A stretch of DNA of 64,000 nucleotides from assembly GCA_963733145.1 (NCBI GenBank), contig CAVTCJ010000013.1:62001-126000 (forward strand), written 5' to 3'. Source of the DNA: JAHIKV01 sp963733145. GTDB taxonomy: Bacteria; Planctomycetota; Planctomycetia; Pirellulales; Thermoguttaceae. Positions within the stretch are counted from its first letter, which is position 1, and every line of letters begins with the position of its first letter. Shown in pieces: positions 31,019 to 39,012 of this stretch. A model generated the notes under the pieces. The model was not told the origin of the DNA, ran no database searches, and was given only the letters and a program-made list of their open reading frames with translations. Position numbers and translations under genes: made by a program.

Positions 31019-31566
31019 TTGTCCAAAACGGCCTTTGCCCGGTCGAATATTTCGTCCACCGTCCCCAAGCCGTCTATGCTCACAAACAATTTTTGCTGAT
31101 TGTAGTAGTCCAGCAAGGGCTTGGTCTGGTTGCGGTAGGCCTCCAGCCGCTGGCGGATTACCTCGGGCGAATCGTCGGTGCGGCCGCGGCCGGCCAGTCG
31201 CCGGAACAACTCCTCCTCGGGCACCTTCAACTCCAGCACCACGTCCAGCGGGGTCCCCTTGTCGGCCAACATCTCGTCGAGCGCCTTGGCCTGGGCGATC
31301 GTCCGGGGGAAGCCGTCCAGCAGGTATCCGTTCCGGCAATCGGGCTGGCCGAGCCGCTCGGCGATGATCGTGACGATGATCTCGTCGGGCACCAAGGCGC
31401 CCGTGGACATGTACCCTTCGGCCTTCAGTCCGATCTCGGTTTTCGCGTCGCGGGCGGCGCGAAGCATGTCGCCGGTCGAGAGGTGGGCCAGTCCGTACAA
31501 TTCGACCAGCCGTTGGGCCTGTGTCCCTTTGCCCGCGCCGGGCGGTCCGATGAATACGATGCGCAT
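31009..31566 (-). CDS. adk: Adenylate kinase, short-lid form
   Basis: Balances AMP, ADP and ATP. The P-loop is FIGPPGAGKGTQ, the AMP-binding part is LSTGDMLRAA and LLDGFPRTIAQA, and the lid is the short form without zinc cysteines. At 185 residues it is a typical short adenylate kinase. Its stop codon is part of the family G repeat (TTG TAG GAG), so the last residues KYL may have been set by the insertion. Confidence 0.95.
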   Translation of the reverse strand: MRIVFIGPPGAGKGTQAQRLVELYGLAHLSTGDMLRAARDAKTEIGLKAEGYMSTGALVPDEIIVTIIAERLGQPDCRNGYLLDGFPRTIAQAKALDEMLADKGTPLDVVLELKVPEEELFRRLAGRGRTDDSPEVIRQRLEAYRNQTKPLLDYYNQQKLFVSIDGLGTVDEIFDRAKAVLDKYL

Positions 31567-31577
31567 GTCGTTCCCCG

Positions 31578-31680
31578 CACTTAGGGCGTGTAAAAATACA
31601 ACCTGTGCAATTCTAATTTGTGGTGCAGGCGTCTCGCCTGCACCACAATAAAATTCACCAACTCAGTCTTTTACGGCTGC
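31578..31680. mobile_element. Family G ends with a family E core (adk-secY spacer)
   Basis: End module TTAGGGCGTGTAAAAATACA on the left and its diverged complement on the right surround the core GTGGTGCAGGCGTCTCGCCT/GCACCAC at 31620-31647. So the same ends occur with a different core, which suggests a modular element. It ends directly against the secY stop codon. Confidence 0.7.
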
Positions 31681-33039
31681 TTAACGTTCCAACAGCCCCT
31701 TGTAATTTCGCATCACCAGGTGGCTGTCGATTTTCTGCACCAGGTCGAAGGCCACGCTGACGGCGATCAGCAAGCTGGTGCCGCCGTAGAAGCTGGCCAG
31801 TCCGTAAGGGACGTTCGCCAAGGCCGAGACGATCGTGGGGATAATGGCCACCGCGGAGAGAAAACCGGCGCCGACGTAGGTAATCCGGACCATCACTTTT
31901 TCCAGGTAGTCGGCGGTGCGCCGGCCCGGCCGGTAGCCCGGTATGAAGGTGCCGTAATCTTTGAGGTTGTCCGACATATCCTTGGGGTTGAAGGTTATGG
32001 CGGTCCAGAAGTAACAGAAGAAGTAGATCAACACGACGTACAGGACGTTGTACGTCCAGGAGTCGCCGCGATGGAAGGCCTGTTCGATCGGGCCCCAGAT
32101 GGCCGGGTGCGATTGGGCAAGATACTGGAAGATCACCGAGGGGAACAACAACAAACTGCTGGCGAAGATGATGGGCATCACGCCGCCCTGGTTGATCAGC
32201 AGGGGCAGGTATTGGCGCGTGCCGCCGTAGACCCGCCGGCCGCGGACGTGCTTGGCGCTTTGGGTGGGAATGCGGCGCTGGCCCAGGGTAATCAACACGA
32301 TCCCAAACACCACGCCCACGAACAACACCGCCAGCAGCAACAGCGTCTCGACGCCGATCGAGCCGCGGCCGCCGCCGCCAAGCTCCAGTCCGTTTTCGGA
32401 AATCGGCTTGATAATGTCCAGGAAGAAGGCCGAAGGCATGCGGGCGAGAATGCCGGCCATGATCAACAAGCTGATGCCGTTGCCGATGCCGTATTCGTCG
32501 ATCTGCTCGCCGAGCCACATCAGAAACACGGTGCCGGCGGTCATCGTCATCACGCCGATGAATTGCCAACTGAACGGCAGGCCTCCGCCGGCCGTGAGGA
32601 ACTGCTCGTGAATCAGCTTGTTTTGGATGAGGAAGCCGACGTAGAACCAGCTTTGTCCGATGCACAGCAGGACGGTGGTATAGCGGGTATACTCGTTGAT
32701 TTTTTTCCGCCCGCTCTCCCCTTCCTTCTGCAGCTTCTCCAGCGGCGGATAGACGCTGCCCAGCAACTGGAAGATAATCGAGGCCGAGATGTAGGGCATG
32801 ATCCCCAAGCCGAAGATCGTCGCCTGGCTAAGCTGGCTGGCGCTGAAAACCGATATCTGATTGATCAAATCCCCCAAGCCGCCGCCGCTCGACGAGAAGA
32901 ACGCGGTCATCTGCTTGGTGTCGACGATGGGCAGCGGAATCTGCCAGCCGATCCGGTAGATGGCCAAGAGTCCGAGCGTCAGCAACACCTTTTGCCGCAG
33001 CTCGGGGATGGTGAAGATAACGCGAATCTTTTCCCACAT
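31681..33039 (-). CDS. secY: Protein translocase subunit SecY
   Basis: The channel of the Sec translocon. The 452-residue protein has ten predicted membrane segments; the plug and first helices include LLTLGLLAIYRIGWQIPLP. Other marks are FGLGIMPYISASIIFQLL, QFIGVMTMTAGTVFLMWLGE, DEYGIGNGISLLI and LPLLINQGGVMPIIFASSLL. It follows rplO as in the spc operon. Confidence 0.96.
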   Translation of the reverse strand: MWEKIRVIFTIPELRQKVLLTLGLLAIYRIGWQIPLPIVDTKQMTAFFSSSGGGLGDLINQISVFSASQLSQATIFGLGIMPYISASIIFQLLGSVYPPLEKLQKEGESGRKKINEYTRYTTVLLCIGQSWFYVGFLIQNKLIHEQFLTAGGGLPFSWQFIGVMTMTAGTVFLMWLGEQIDEYGIGNGISLLIMAGILARMPSAFFLDIIKPISENGLELGGGGRGSIGVETLLLLAVLFVGVVFGIVLITLGQRRIPTQSAKHVRGRRVYGGTRQYLPLLINQGGVMPIIFASSLLLFPSVIFQYLAQSHPAIWGPIEQAFHRGDSWTYNVLYVVLIYFFCYFWTAITFNPKDMSDNLKDYGTFIPGYRPGRRTADYLEKVMVRITYVGAGFLSAVAIIPTIVSALANVPYGLASFYGGTSLLIAVSVAFDLVQKIDSHLVMRNYKGLLER

Positions 33040-33060
33040 GGCTCGATCCGTTTTGAGTTG

Positions 33061-33153
33061 AGGGATTAGGGGCTCGGGGGATTCGGGGATTCGGGGACTC
33101 GGGGACTCGGGAAAGAATTGTACTCTAATCCCAAATTCCTAATCCCCCCTGCA
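33061..33153. repeat. Word-repeat foldback spacer (secY-rplO), G-rich
   Basis: GGGATTAGGGGCTCGGGGGA and repeats of TTCGGGGA precede CTAATCCCAAATTCCTAATC, its partial complement. No gene is seen. Confidence 0.8.
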
Positions 33154-33154
33154 A

Positions 33155-33646
33155 TCACCTGCTCTTGACTTTCATCTTGTTCTTCACCACCGGCTTCTTG
33201 CCGGGCAGGACGACGGCCTGGCCGCCGGCCTTTTCGATTTTTTCGGCGGCCGACCGGCTGAAGCGATGGGCGGAAACCTTCAGGCTCTTGCTCAGCTCGC
33301 CGGTTCCCAGCACCTTCAGCAGGTCGTAGCGGCCCTTGACGAGTCCCCGGTCTTCGAGGGCCGCGGGCGAAACTTCCTCGCCGGGGCGGAAATACTTTTC
33401 CAAGACGTCGAGGTTGACGACGGCCACCTGCTCGGCCCAGCGGTTGTTGAAGCCGCGTTTGGGGATGCGGCGGACCAGGGGCATCTGCCCGCCCTCGAAC
33501 ACCGGCAGCATCGAATAACCGCTGCGGGAACCTTGACCTTTGTGGCCGCGGGTAGCGGTTTTTCCGTGGCCGGACCCCGGTCCCCGCCCGATCCGCTTCC
33601 GCGACTTGTTTTTCTGTATTCCGTGATGGACGTCGTTGAGATTCAT
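33155..33646 (-). CDS. rplO: Ribosomal protein L15
   Basis: A 163-residue L15. It begins MNLNDVHHGIQKNKSRKRIG, has the glycine-rich GRGPGSGHGKTATRGHKGQG and the later FSRSAAEKIEKAGGQAVV. Its ATG overlaps the rpsE stop codon (ATGA at 33643-33646). L30 normally lies between these genes and is absent. Confidence 0.95.
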   Translation of the reverse strand: MNLNDVHHGIQKNKSRKRIGRGPGSGHGKTATRGHKGQGSRSGYSMLPVFEGGQMPLVRRIPKRGFNNRWAEQVAVVNLDVLEKYFRPGEEVSPAALEDRGLVKGRYDLLKVLGTGELSKSLKVSAHRFSRSAAEKIEKAGGQAVVLPGKKPVVKNKMKVKSR

Positions 33647-34128
33647 GTGAGCGATACTCCCCGCAGGCGTTCTACTTCGCTTTGCGAACGGAGTTGACCG
33701 AGGGCGTCGAGGGCGGCTTTCACCAGGTTGGTGGAATTTGTCGAGCCGAAACTTTTTGTGAGAATGTCTTGCAGTCCACAGGCCTCGCAGACGGCGCGGA
33801 CCGCCGCCCCGGCGATCACGCCGGTGCCCGGCCCGCCGGGAACGAGGACCACCTGGGCCGCGCCAAAGTGTCCCTTGACGGTGTGCGGGATGGTGGTTCC
33901 CGACATGTGGACGGTCATCATGTTGCGGGAGCCGTCCTTGACGGCTTTTTCCACCGCGGGCGGGACCTCGTTGGCCTTGCCGTAACCCCAGCCCACCCGG
34001 CCGTGGCCGTCGCCGACGACCACCAGCGCGGTGAAGCTGAAACGCCGGCCGCCTTTGACCACCGCGGCGCAACGCCGTATCTTGATGACCTTGTCGATCA
34101 GTTGTCCTTGAATTTCGTCGGTTGACAT
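33643..34128 (-). CDS. rpsE: Ribosomal protein S5
   Basis: A 161-residue S5, important for decoding accuracy. It has RRCAAVVKGGRRFSFTALVV and VGWGYGKANEVPPAVEKA for RNA binding, then PHTVKGHFGAAQVVLVPGGP and GTGVIAGAAVRAVCEACGL. The stop overlaps the rplO start by four bases. Confidence 0.95.
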   Translation of the reverse strand: MSTDEIQGQLIDKVIKIRRCAAVVKGGRRFSFTALVVVGDGHGRVGWGYGKANEVPPAVEKAVKDGSRNMMTVHMSGTTIPHTVKGHFGAAQVVLVPGGPGTGVIAGAAVRAVCEACGLQDILTKSFGSTNSTNLVKAALDALGQLRSQSEVERLRGVSLT

Positions 34129-34138
34129 GGGATTGCTA

Positions 34139-34239
34139 AGTTTTCAGTTGTCAGTTTTCGGTTTTCAGTTGTCAGATGCAGGTATCTTTGCGTCTTGTCG
34201 AATTACAAGAACTGATAACTGACAACTGACAACTGACAA
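34139..34239. repeat. Word-repeat foldback spacer (rpsE-rplR)
   Basis: AGTTTTCAGTTGTCAGTTTT on the left faces ACTGATAACTGACAACTGAC on the right. The loop between them is about 40 bases. Confidence 0.9.
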
Positions 34240-34242
34240 CTC

Positions 34243-34611
34243 CTAAAACACCAAACCGGCTTCGCGGGCCGCGTCGGCCAGGGCGGCGACGCGGCCGTGA
34301 TACTTGTACTCGCGTCGATCGAAGACGACTTCCTTGATTCCGGCGGCCAATGCCCGTCCGGCGATCGCCTTGCCCACCGCGACGGCGGCGGCCTTGTTGC
34401 CGCTGTGAGGGAGTTCCTCGCGGAGTTGTTTGTCCCGCGTGCCGGCGGCGGCGAGGGTTCTACCCTGCGCGTCGTCGATAATCTGGGCATAACAATGCTG
34501 CCGGCTGCGAAAAACCACCAGCCGGGGGCGGTTGGCGTCGCGCTTCAACCGGTTGCGGACCCGAAAGGCCCTCCGTTTCCGCTGCCGGCCCATCTGTTTT
34601 TCGTGTTTCAT
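34243..34611 (-). CDS. rplR: Ribosomal protein L18
   Basis: A 122-residue L18, which binds 5S rRNA. It shows RRAFRVRNRLKRDANRPRLV, VFRSRQHCYAQIIDDAQGRT and the end YKYHGRVAALADAAREAGL. The gap to rplF (34612-34734) has no gene; it includes GGGGCGGCAGTTTAACTGCC, a small hairpin. Confidence 0.95.
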   Translation of the reverse strand: MKHEKQMGRQRKRRAFRVRNRLKRDANRPRLVVFRSRQHCYAQIIDDAQGRTLAAAGTRDKQLREELPHSGNKAAAVAVGKAIAGRALAAGIKEVVFDRREYKYHGRVAALADAAREAGLVF

Positions 34612-34734
34612 CGCCTATCTCTCTTTCTTCGCCGCGGCGGCAGTGATATTGGCGTCCCAACGGCATCTCTTCGCTGGGGCGGCAGTTTAACTGCCACCCC
34701 AACCGGATATGACCGCCTACCGCGGCCGGCTGTC

Positions 34735-35280
34735 TTATTTCACCATTGCCTTGCCCTGTTTGCGCCGGACCGGCTCGCCCAGGTAGCGGATGCCCTTGCC
34801 CTTGTACGGCTCCGGCTTCCGCAGCGCTCTGACGGAGGCGGCGAAGTGGCCGACCTTCTGTTTGTCGATTCCCTGGATGACGATGTGCTGCTGGTCGGGC
34901 ACGGCCACGGTCACTCCGTCGGGGATGGGGACCTGAAGCTCGTTGGCCAGGCCCACGCGAAGCTGGAGGATTTTGCCCAGCACGGCGGCCAGGTAGCCCA
35001 CGCCCTGGATTTCCAAGCGTCTTTCATAACCTTGCGTGACGCCGACGACCATGTTGGCCACCAGCGCGCGGCTCAGCCCGTGCAGCGCACGGCTGGTGCG
35101 CTGGTCGTCGCGCCGGGCGACGACGATGGTATTGGCCTGCTGGTCGTGCGTCATGGAGACCTCCGGGCGATGCTCCCATTGGAGCTTTCCCTTGGGGCCT
35201 TCGACGGTGATCGTGCGGCCGTCCAATTGGACCTTTACCCCGGCGGGCAGCGGCACAGGTTTATTTCCGATCCGCGACAT
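34735..35280 (-). CDS. rplF: Ribosomal protein L6
   Basis: A 181-residue L6 at the factor-binding site. It has MSRIGNKPVPLPAGVKVQLD, VEGPKGKLQWEHRPEV, VVGVTQGYERRLEIQGVGYL and the C-terminal PEPYKGKGIRYLGEPVRRKQ GKA motif. Confidence 0.96.
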   Translation of the reverse strand: MSRIGNKPVPLPAGVKVQLDGRTITVEGPKGKLQWEHRPEVSMTHDQQANTIVVARRDDQRTSRALHGLSRALVANMVVGVTQGYERRLEIQGVGYLAAVLGKILQLRVGLANELQVPIPDGVTVAVPDQQHIVIQGIDKQKVGHFAASVRALRKPEPYKGKGIRYLGEPVRRKQGKAMVK

Positions 35281-35295
35281 TGTATTCTTCGCCTG

Positions 35296-35397
35296 TTAAA
35301 GTTGTCAGTTGTCAGTATTCAGTTTTTCACGTTCGTCGTCTTACTGGAACCCGACTACTGAATACTGAATACTGATAACTGACTACTGACTACTAAC
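35296..35397. repeat. Word-repeat foldback spacer (rplF-rpsH)
   Basis: AAGTTGTCAGTTGTCAGTAT faces ACTGAATACTGATAACTGAC and TACTGACTACTAACT. It can fold into a long imperfect hairpin. Confidence 0.9.
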
Positions 35398-35793
35398 TCA
35401 CCAAACCTCGCAGAGCACTTCGCCGCCGAGTTTTCGCTGCCGCGCTTCGCGGTCGCTGATCACTCCGCGGCTGGTGCTGATGATGCAAATACCCAAGCCG
35501 CCGAGGATCGGCTTTAGTTCGGCGGCGCCGCTGTAAACGCGGCGGCCCGGCTTGCTGATGCGACGGATGCGGCGGATTACCCGTTCTCCGTTGGGGCCGT
35601 ATTTCAGGTGGACGCGCAGTTGGTTGGCCGGTTTGTCCTCCACTTCCTCCCAATCCCAGATATATCCTTCGCGTTTCAAGACTTCAGCCAGGCCCCGCTT
35701 CACCTTGGAGAGGGGCATATCGACTAAGGGCCGCTCAACGCGCACCGCGTTGCGGATACGTGTCAACATGTCGGCAATCGGGTCGGTCATCAT
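35398..35793 (-). CDS. rpsH: Ribosomal protein S8
   Basis: A 131-residue S8, a central binder of 16S rRNA and often the autoregulator of the spc operon. It has MTDPIADMLTRIRNAV at the start and ISTSRGVISDREARQRKLGG with EVLCEVW at the end. The ATG at 35790 is an equally good start. Bases 35794-35939 up to rpsN carry a diverged foldback around TTCCGGC/GCCGGAA and no gene. Confidence 0.95.
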   Translation of the reverse strand: MMTDPIADMLTRIRNAVRVERPLVDMPLSKVKRGLAEVLKREGYIWDWEEVEDKPANQLRVHLKYGPNGERVIRRIRRISKPGRRVYSGAAELKPILGGLGICIISTSRGVISDREARQRKLGGEVLCEVW

Positions 35794-35939
35794 CGGATTA
35801 TTGGTCCTGAATATTGTCCACGCGAAATGTAATGACCTGCTTGTAGTTCCGGCTTCGGCCGGCTTCCGTCAAACTACGCCGGCAAACGCCGGGACTACGA
35901 ACATCCTCCACAAACCGCGCACGGCGGCCGGCTACTCCT

Positions 35940-36125
35940 TCACCAACTCGCCTTGCGGACGCCGGGAATCATGCCTTGGTCGGCAAGCTTGCGGAAACAT
36001 ATCCGGCAAACTCCGAACTTCCGGTACACCGCCCGCGGACGACCGCAAATTCGACACCGTCGCACCAGGCGAGAGGAAAACTTGGGTGGTCTTGACGCTT
36101 TGGCGATTTTTGATTTGCTGGCCAT
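35940..36125 (-). CDS. rpsN: Ribosomal protein S14, zinc-binding type
   Basis: A 61-residue S14 of the short zinc form. CRICGRPRAVYRKFGVCRIC holds the four cysteines, followed by FRKLADQGMIPGVRKASW, the universal end. It lies between rplE and rpsH, the normal place. Confidence 0.96.
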   Translation of the reverse strand: MASKSKIAKASRPPKFSSRLVRRCRICGRPRAVYRKFGVCRICFRKLADQGMIPGVRKASW

Positions 36126-36132
36126 GGTTCAA

Positions 36133-36376
36133 ATGTCAGTTTTCAGTTATCAGTCTCGTAGGTTATGCTTCAGCATAACATTTTCGCCGGCAATATATCG
36201 TGTTATGCCATTAGTTTTTGGGATTGAGAAATCGTCCTCAATCTTTGACGGTCTTGGGTCTTAGGTCTTGGGTCTTCGGGCTAAGACCCAAGACCTAAGA
36301 CCTAAGACCACAATTGGTTGCGGCTACGCCGCGCTAGGCTAAAGCATAACCTACCACTGGCCGCCGGCCACTAGTC
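36133..36376. repeat. Complex foldback spacer (rpsN-rplE) with three repeat classes
   Basis: In order this gap holds TCAGTTTTCAGTTATCAG, GTAGGTTATGCTTCAGCATA, AAAAAC-type filler, GTCTTGGGTCTTAGGTCTTG with its complement, then GCTAAAGCATAACCTAC and CCACTGGCCGCCGGCCACTA. The outer GTAGGTTATGC and GCATAACCTAC are complementary. Three repeat families appear nested in one spacer, and no gene is seen. Confidence 0.8.
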
Positions 36377-36381
36377 TCCCT

Positions 36382-36999
36382 CTAAGCCGCGCGCAGCGGC
36401 AATCCAAACTCCTTCAACAACTCGCGGGCTTCGTCGTCGCTGTCCGCGCTGGTCACCAGGGTAATGTTCATTCCCTGCGCGAAGGTAAACTTGTCGGGAT
36501 TCAACTCCGGGAACACCAACAGTTCAGTCAAGCCGAGGTTGTAGTTTCCCCGGCCGTCAAAGGCGGTCGGCGAGAGGCCGCGAAAGTCGCGCACCCGCGG
36601 CAAGGCCAGCGAGACCAGCCGGTCGAGGAACTCGAACATCCGCTTCCCCCGCAACGTCACCTTGCAGCCGATGGGCATCCCCTCGCGGAGCTTGAAGTTG
36701 GCGATCGACTTGCGGCTGAGCGTGATCAGGGGCTTCTGGCCGGTGATCTGCTTCAGGGCCTCGACGGCCTCCTCCATGTATTTCTTTTCGCCGATGGCCT
36801 TGCCGACCCCCATGTTGACGACGATTTTTTGCAGCCGGGGCAGAGACATCGGGTTCGTGCGGCCCAGCTTCTTGGCCAAATCGGGGAGGATTTGCGTGCC
36901 GTACTTCTCCTGCAACCGCGGAACGGGAATCACTTCCGGCTCCTTCGGCGCTTCGGTCTTGCCGGCCTTCTTCGGTTTTTTCGGTTTGTCTTCGCTCAT
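36382..36999 (-). CDS. rplE: Ribosomal protein L5
   Basis: L5 carries 5S rRNA and contacts the P-site tRNA. The conserved body has LPRLQKIVVNMGVGKAIGEK, FKLREGMPIGCKVTLRGKRM, LPRVRDFRGL and ELNPDKFTFAQGMNITLVT. The N-terminus has about 25 extra residues rich in lysine and proline (KPKKPKKAGKTEAPKEPE), probably disordered. The start at 36999 is 12 bases after rplX. Confidence 0.95.
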   Translation of the reverse strand: MSEDKPKKPKKAGKTEAPKEPEVIPVPRLQEKYGTQILPDLAKKLGRTNPMSLPRLQKIVVNMGVGKAIGEKKYMEEAVEALKQITGQKPLITLSRKSIANFKLREGMPIGCKVTLRGKRMFEFLDRLVSLALPRVRDFRGLSPTAFDGRGNYNLGLTELLVFPELNPDKFTFAQGMNITLVTSADSDDEARELLKEFGLPLRAA

Positions 37000-37011
37000 G
37001 TTCGATTCGCG

Positions 37012-37431
37012 TTATTTTCTCTTGTGGTGCAGGCGTCTCGCCTGCGGTCTTCTTGCAGGCGGGACGCCTGCACCACAATGGACCACTATTTTTTGGCGTA
37101 GCGGGCTTTGGGGGAGAAATTTGTCCCCCCCGGCGCCGCATTTCTTGCAATAACGTTCCTTGGCGCCGTTTTCCAGGAAACGGACGCCGACGCGGGAGGC
37201 GGCCCCGCAGGCTGCGCACACCAACTGCACGTTGCTCGCGCGGACCGGCATTTCCTTCGAGAGCCGGCCGCCTTGCGGGTTCTTCTGGCTGCGATGGACG
37301 TGCTTGTACACCCGATTGACGCCCTCGACGACGAGCTTCCCCGACTTGCGCTCCACGCGGAGCACCTTTCCGGTGGCCCCCCGGTCGTCGCCGGCGATCA
37401 CTTTTACGGTATCGTTGGTTTTGATTCGCAT
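37012..37431 (-). CDS. rplX: Ribosomal protein L24 with a repeat-encoded C-terminus
   Basis: L24 helps start 50S assembly. The KOW region is KVIAGDDRGATGKVLRV, followed by VNRVYKHVHRSQKNPQGGRL. The C-terminal part has CAACGAASRVGVRFL and ERYCKKCG, two CxxC pairs that could bind zinc. The last 24 residues or so (VVHCGAGVPPARRPQARRLH onward) are encoded by the family E repeat at 37022-37078, so the insertion has replaced the original stop and extended the protein. Confidence 0.93.
   Translation of the reverse strand: MRIKTNDTVKVIAGDDRGATGKVLRVERKSGKLVVEGVNRVYKHVHRSQKNPQGGRLSKEMPVRASNVQLVCAACGAASRVGVRFLENGAKERYCKKCGAGGDKFLPQSPLRQKIVVHCGAGVPPARRPQARRLHHKRK
37022..37078. repeat. Family E inverted repeat at the 3-prime end of rplX
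   Basis: TTGTGGTGCAGGCGTCTCGC on one side and GCGGGACGCCTGCACCACAA on the other. It is translated as part of L24. Other copies are at 31620 and, inside hypF, at 48092. Confidence 0.85.
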
Positions 37432-37434
37432 TTT

Positions 37435-37530
37435 AGTTGTCAGTTTTCAGTTATCAGTTATCAGTTATCAGTGGCCAGTTTTCAGTTCTTGATCTGATAA
37501 CTGACAACTGATAACTGACAACTAATAACT
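37435..37530. repeat. Word-repeat foldback spacer (rplX-rplN)
   Basis: AGTTGTCAGTTTTCAGTTAT on the left faces GATAACTGACAACTGATAAC on the right, around TTCTTGATC. Confidence 0.9.
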
Positions 37531-37533
37531 CGT

Positions 37534-37902
37534 TTACACCACTTCGCTTGCCAGGCTGACGATTTTCATGAAATTCCGGTCTCTCAACTCGCGGGCGACG
37601 GCGCCGAAAATGCGCGTCCCCTTCGGGTTCCGGTCGTTGTCGATAATCACCGCGGCGTTGCTGTCGAAGCGGACGTAGCTGCCGTCGCTGCGGCGGGTGG
37701 GCTGCTTGCAGCGGACGATCACCGCCCGGACCACGGTCCCTTTCTTCAAGTCTCCGCCGGGGGTGACGGACTTCACCGAGCAGACGACGACGTCGCCGAC
37801 GCGGGCGAAGCGCTTCCGCGATCCTCCCAGGACTTTCACGCACATCAGTTCCTTGGCCCCGGTGTTGTCGGCCACGGCCAAGCGGGTTTGCATCTGAATC
37901 AT
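37534..37902 (-). CDS. rplN: Ribosomal protein L14
   Basis: A 122-residue L14 at the subunit interface. It has MIQMQTRLAVADNTGAKELM, GDVVVCSVKSVTPGGDLKKG, VRAVIVRCKQPTRRSDGSYV and RIFGAVARELRDRNFMKIVS. Its start overlaps the rpsQ stop by four bases (ATGA). Confidence 0.96.
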   Translation of the reverse strand: MIQMQTRLAVADNTGAKELMCVKVLGGSRKRFARVGDVVVCSVKSVTPGGDLKKGTVVRAVIVRCKQPTRRSDGSYVRFDSNAAVIIDNDRNPKGTRIFGAVARELRDRNFMKIVSLASEVV

Positions 37903-38219
37903 GGCAGTTCCTTCTCGGCCTCCTGCTGTGCGCGGCCTTTCCGGGCGGCGGCCCGCATCGCCGCCACGTCCACCTGCCGCCCTTTCTCGACGACCCGCAC
38001 CAAAGCCCAGCGCTTCAGCCGCGACATCGGCCGCGACTCGACGATCTCCACCAAATCGCCGACGTTCGACTCGTTGTTCTCGTCATGCACGTGGCAGATG
38101 GTCTTGCGGCGGACGTATTTTCCGTACCGCGAGTGCTGGACCAGGCGGGGAATCTCCACGCGGCGGGTCTTGGCCATCTTGTCGCTGGTGACTACCCCGG
38201 TTCGTACGCGCTTGGGCAT
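37899..38219 (-). CDS. rpsQ: Ribosomal protein S17
   Basis: S17 binds the 5-prime domain of 16S rRNA. MPKRVRTGVVTSDKMAKTRR, then YGKYVRRKTICHVHDENNES and VGDLVEIVESRPMSRLKRW are the family marks. The C-terminus is extended by about 25 charged residues compared with a typical 85-residue S17. Confidence 0.95.
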   Translation of the reverse strand: MPKRVRTGVVTSDKMAKTRRVEIPRLVQHSRYGKYVRRKTICHVHDENNESNVGDLVEIVESRPMSRLKRWALVRVVEKGRQVDVAAMRAAARKGRAQQEAEKELP

Positions 38220-38230
38220 GGGTCGAAATC

Positions 38231-38491
38231 CTATTCTGCGGCGCGACCTTCGGTCGCGGGTTGAACTGTCTCGGCGGCGACGGCCGCGGCCTTTTCGGCC
38301 GCCAGCCGGCGCTGGTTCTGAAGCGTCTTGATGCGGGCGATCAAGCGGCGCTGTTTTCGCAATTCGCTGGGTGCGTCGAGCCGCTCCGTCTGGGCTTGCA
38401 GCCGCAGATGGAACAAGTTGCCGACCGTCTCTTTCAACGTCAGCTCCAAATGCTCGTCGCTCATGTCTCGAAGTTCGGAAGCCTTGGTCAT
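38231..38491 (-). CDS. rpmC: Ribosomal protein L29
   Basis: L29 sits at the tunnel exit and helps dock trigger factor and SRP. It starts MTKASELRDMSDEHLELTLK and has LFHLRLQAQTERLDAPSELR and RRLIARIKTL. The last 20 residues are an alanine-rich tail beyond the usual end. Confidence 0.94.
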   Translation of the reverse strand: MTKASELRDMSDEHLELTLKETVGNLFHLRLQAQTERLDAPSELRKQRRLIARIKTLQNQRRLAAEKAAAVAAETVQPATEGRAAE

Positions 38492-38502
38492 CGCTCGATC
38501 TC

Positions 38503-38590
38503 GTAGTGGTCAGTGGCTAGTGGTTAGTGGCTAGTTACGTAATCAAATCAGGTCTAGTTACTAGCCACTAGTCACTAGCCACTAACCACT
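38503..38590. repeat. Word-repeat foldback spacer (rpmC-rplP), tagtggc class
   Basis: TAGTGGTCAGTGGCTAGTGG and GTTAGTGGCTAGTTAC face TTACTAGCCACTAGTCACTA and GCCACTAACCAC. The same words frame the repeat at 5497-5725. Confidence 0.9.
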
Positions 38591-38595
38591 TATTC

Positions 38596-39012
38596 CTACA
38601 CCGGTCTCCGTCGGAGGAAACGCACCTTGACGGGCATTTTGTGGGCCAAACGCGTGAAGCAGAGCCGGGCGGCCTCCTCGGAAATGCCGCTGACTTCGTA
38701 CAGCACCGTTCCCGGCTTGACCACCGCCGCCCAGTATTCGGGCTCGCCTTTTCCCTTGCCCATGCGGGTTTCCAGGGGGATGGAGGTAATCGGTTTATGG
38801 GGGAAGATGCGGATGTACAGCCGTCCTTCGCTGCGCAGGTATTGCTGCGCGGCGATACGGCCGGCCTCGATCGTCTGCGCGCTGATCCAGCCGCCTTGCA
38901 GCGTCTGCAAGCCGTAGTCGCCGAAGACGACGCGGTTGCCCCGGGAGGCGTTACCTTTTATACGTCCTCTTTGACTTTTTCGGTGCTTGACCCGTTTTGG
39001 CATCAGCGCCAT
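38596..39012 (-). CDS. rplP: Ribosomal protein L16
   Basis: A 138-residue L16 near the A-site tRNA. It has MPKRVKHRKSQRGRIKGNAS, RGNRVVFGDYGLQTLQGGW, TSIPLETRMGKGKGEPEYWA and LCFTRLAHKMPVKVRFL. The ATG at 39012 has GAGGAG seven bases upstream; this start lies inside rpsC, so the two genes overlap by 62 bases in different frames, unusually long for this operon. Confidence 0.95.
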   Translation of the reverse strand: MALMPKRVKHRKSQRGRIKGNASRGNRVVFGDYGLQTLQGGWISAQTIEAGRIAAQQYLRSEGRLYIRIFPHKPITSIPLETRMGKGKGEPEYWAAVVKPGTVLYEVSGISEEAARLCFTRLAHKMPVKVRFLRRRPV

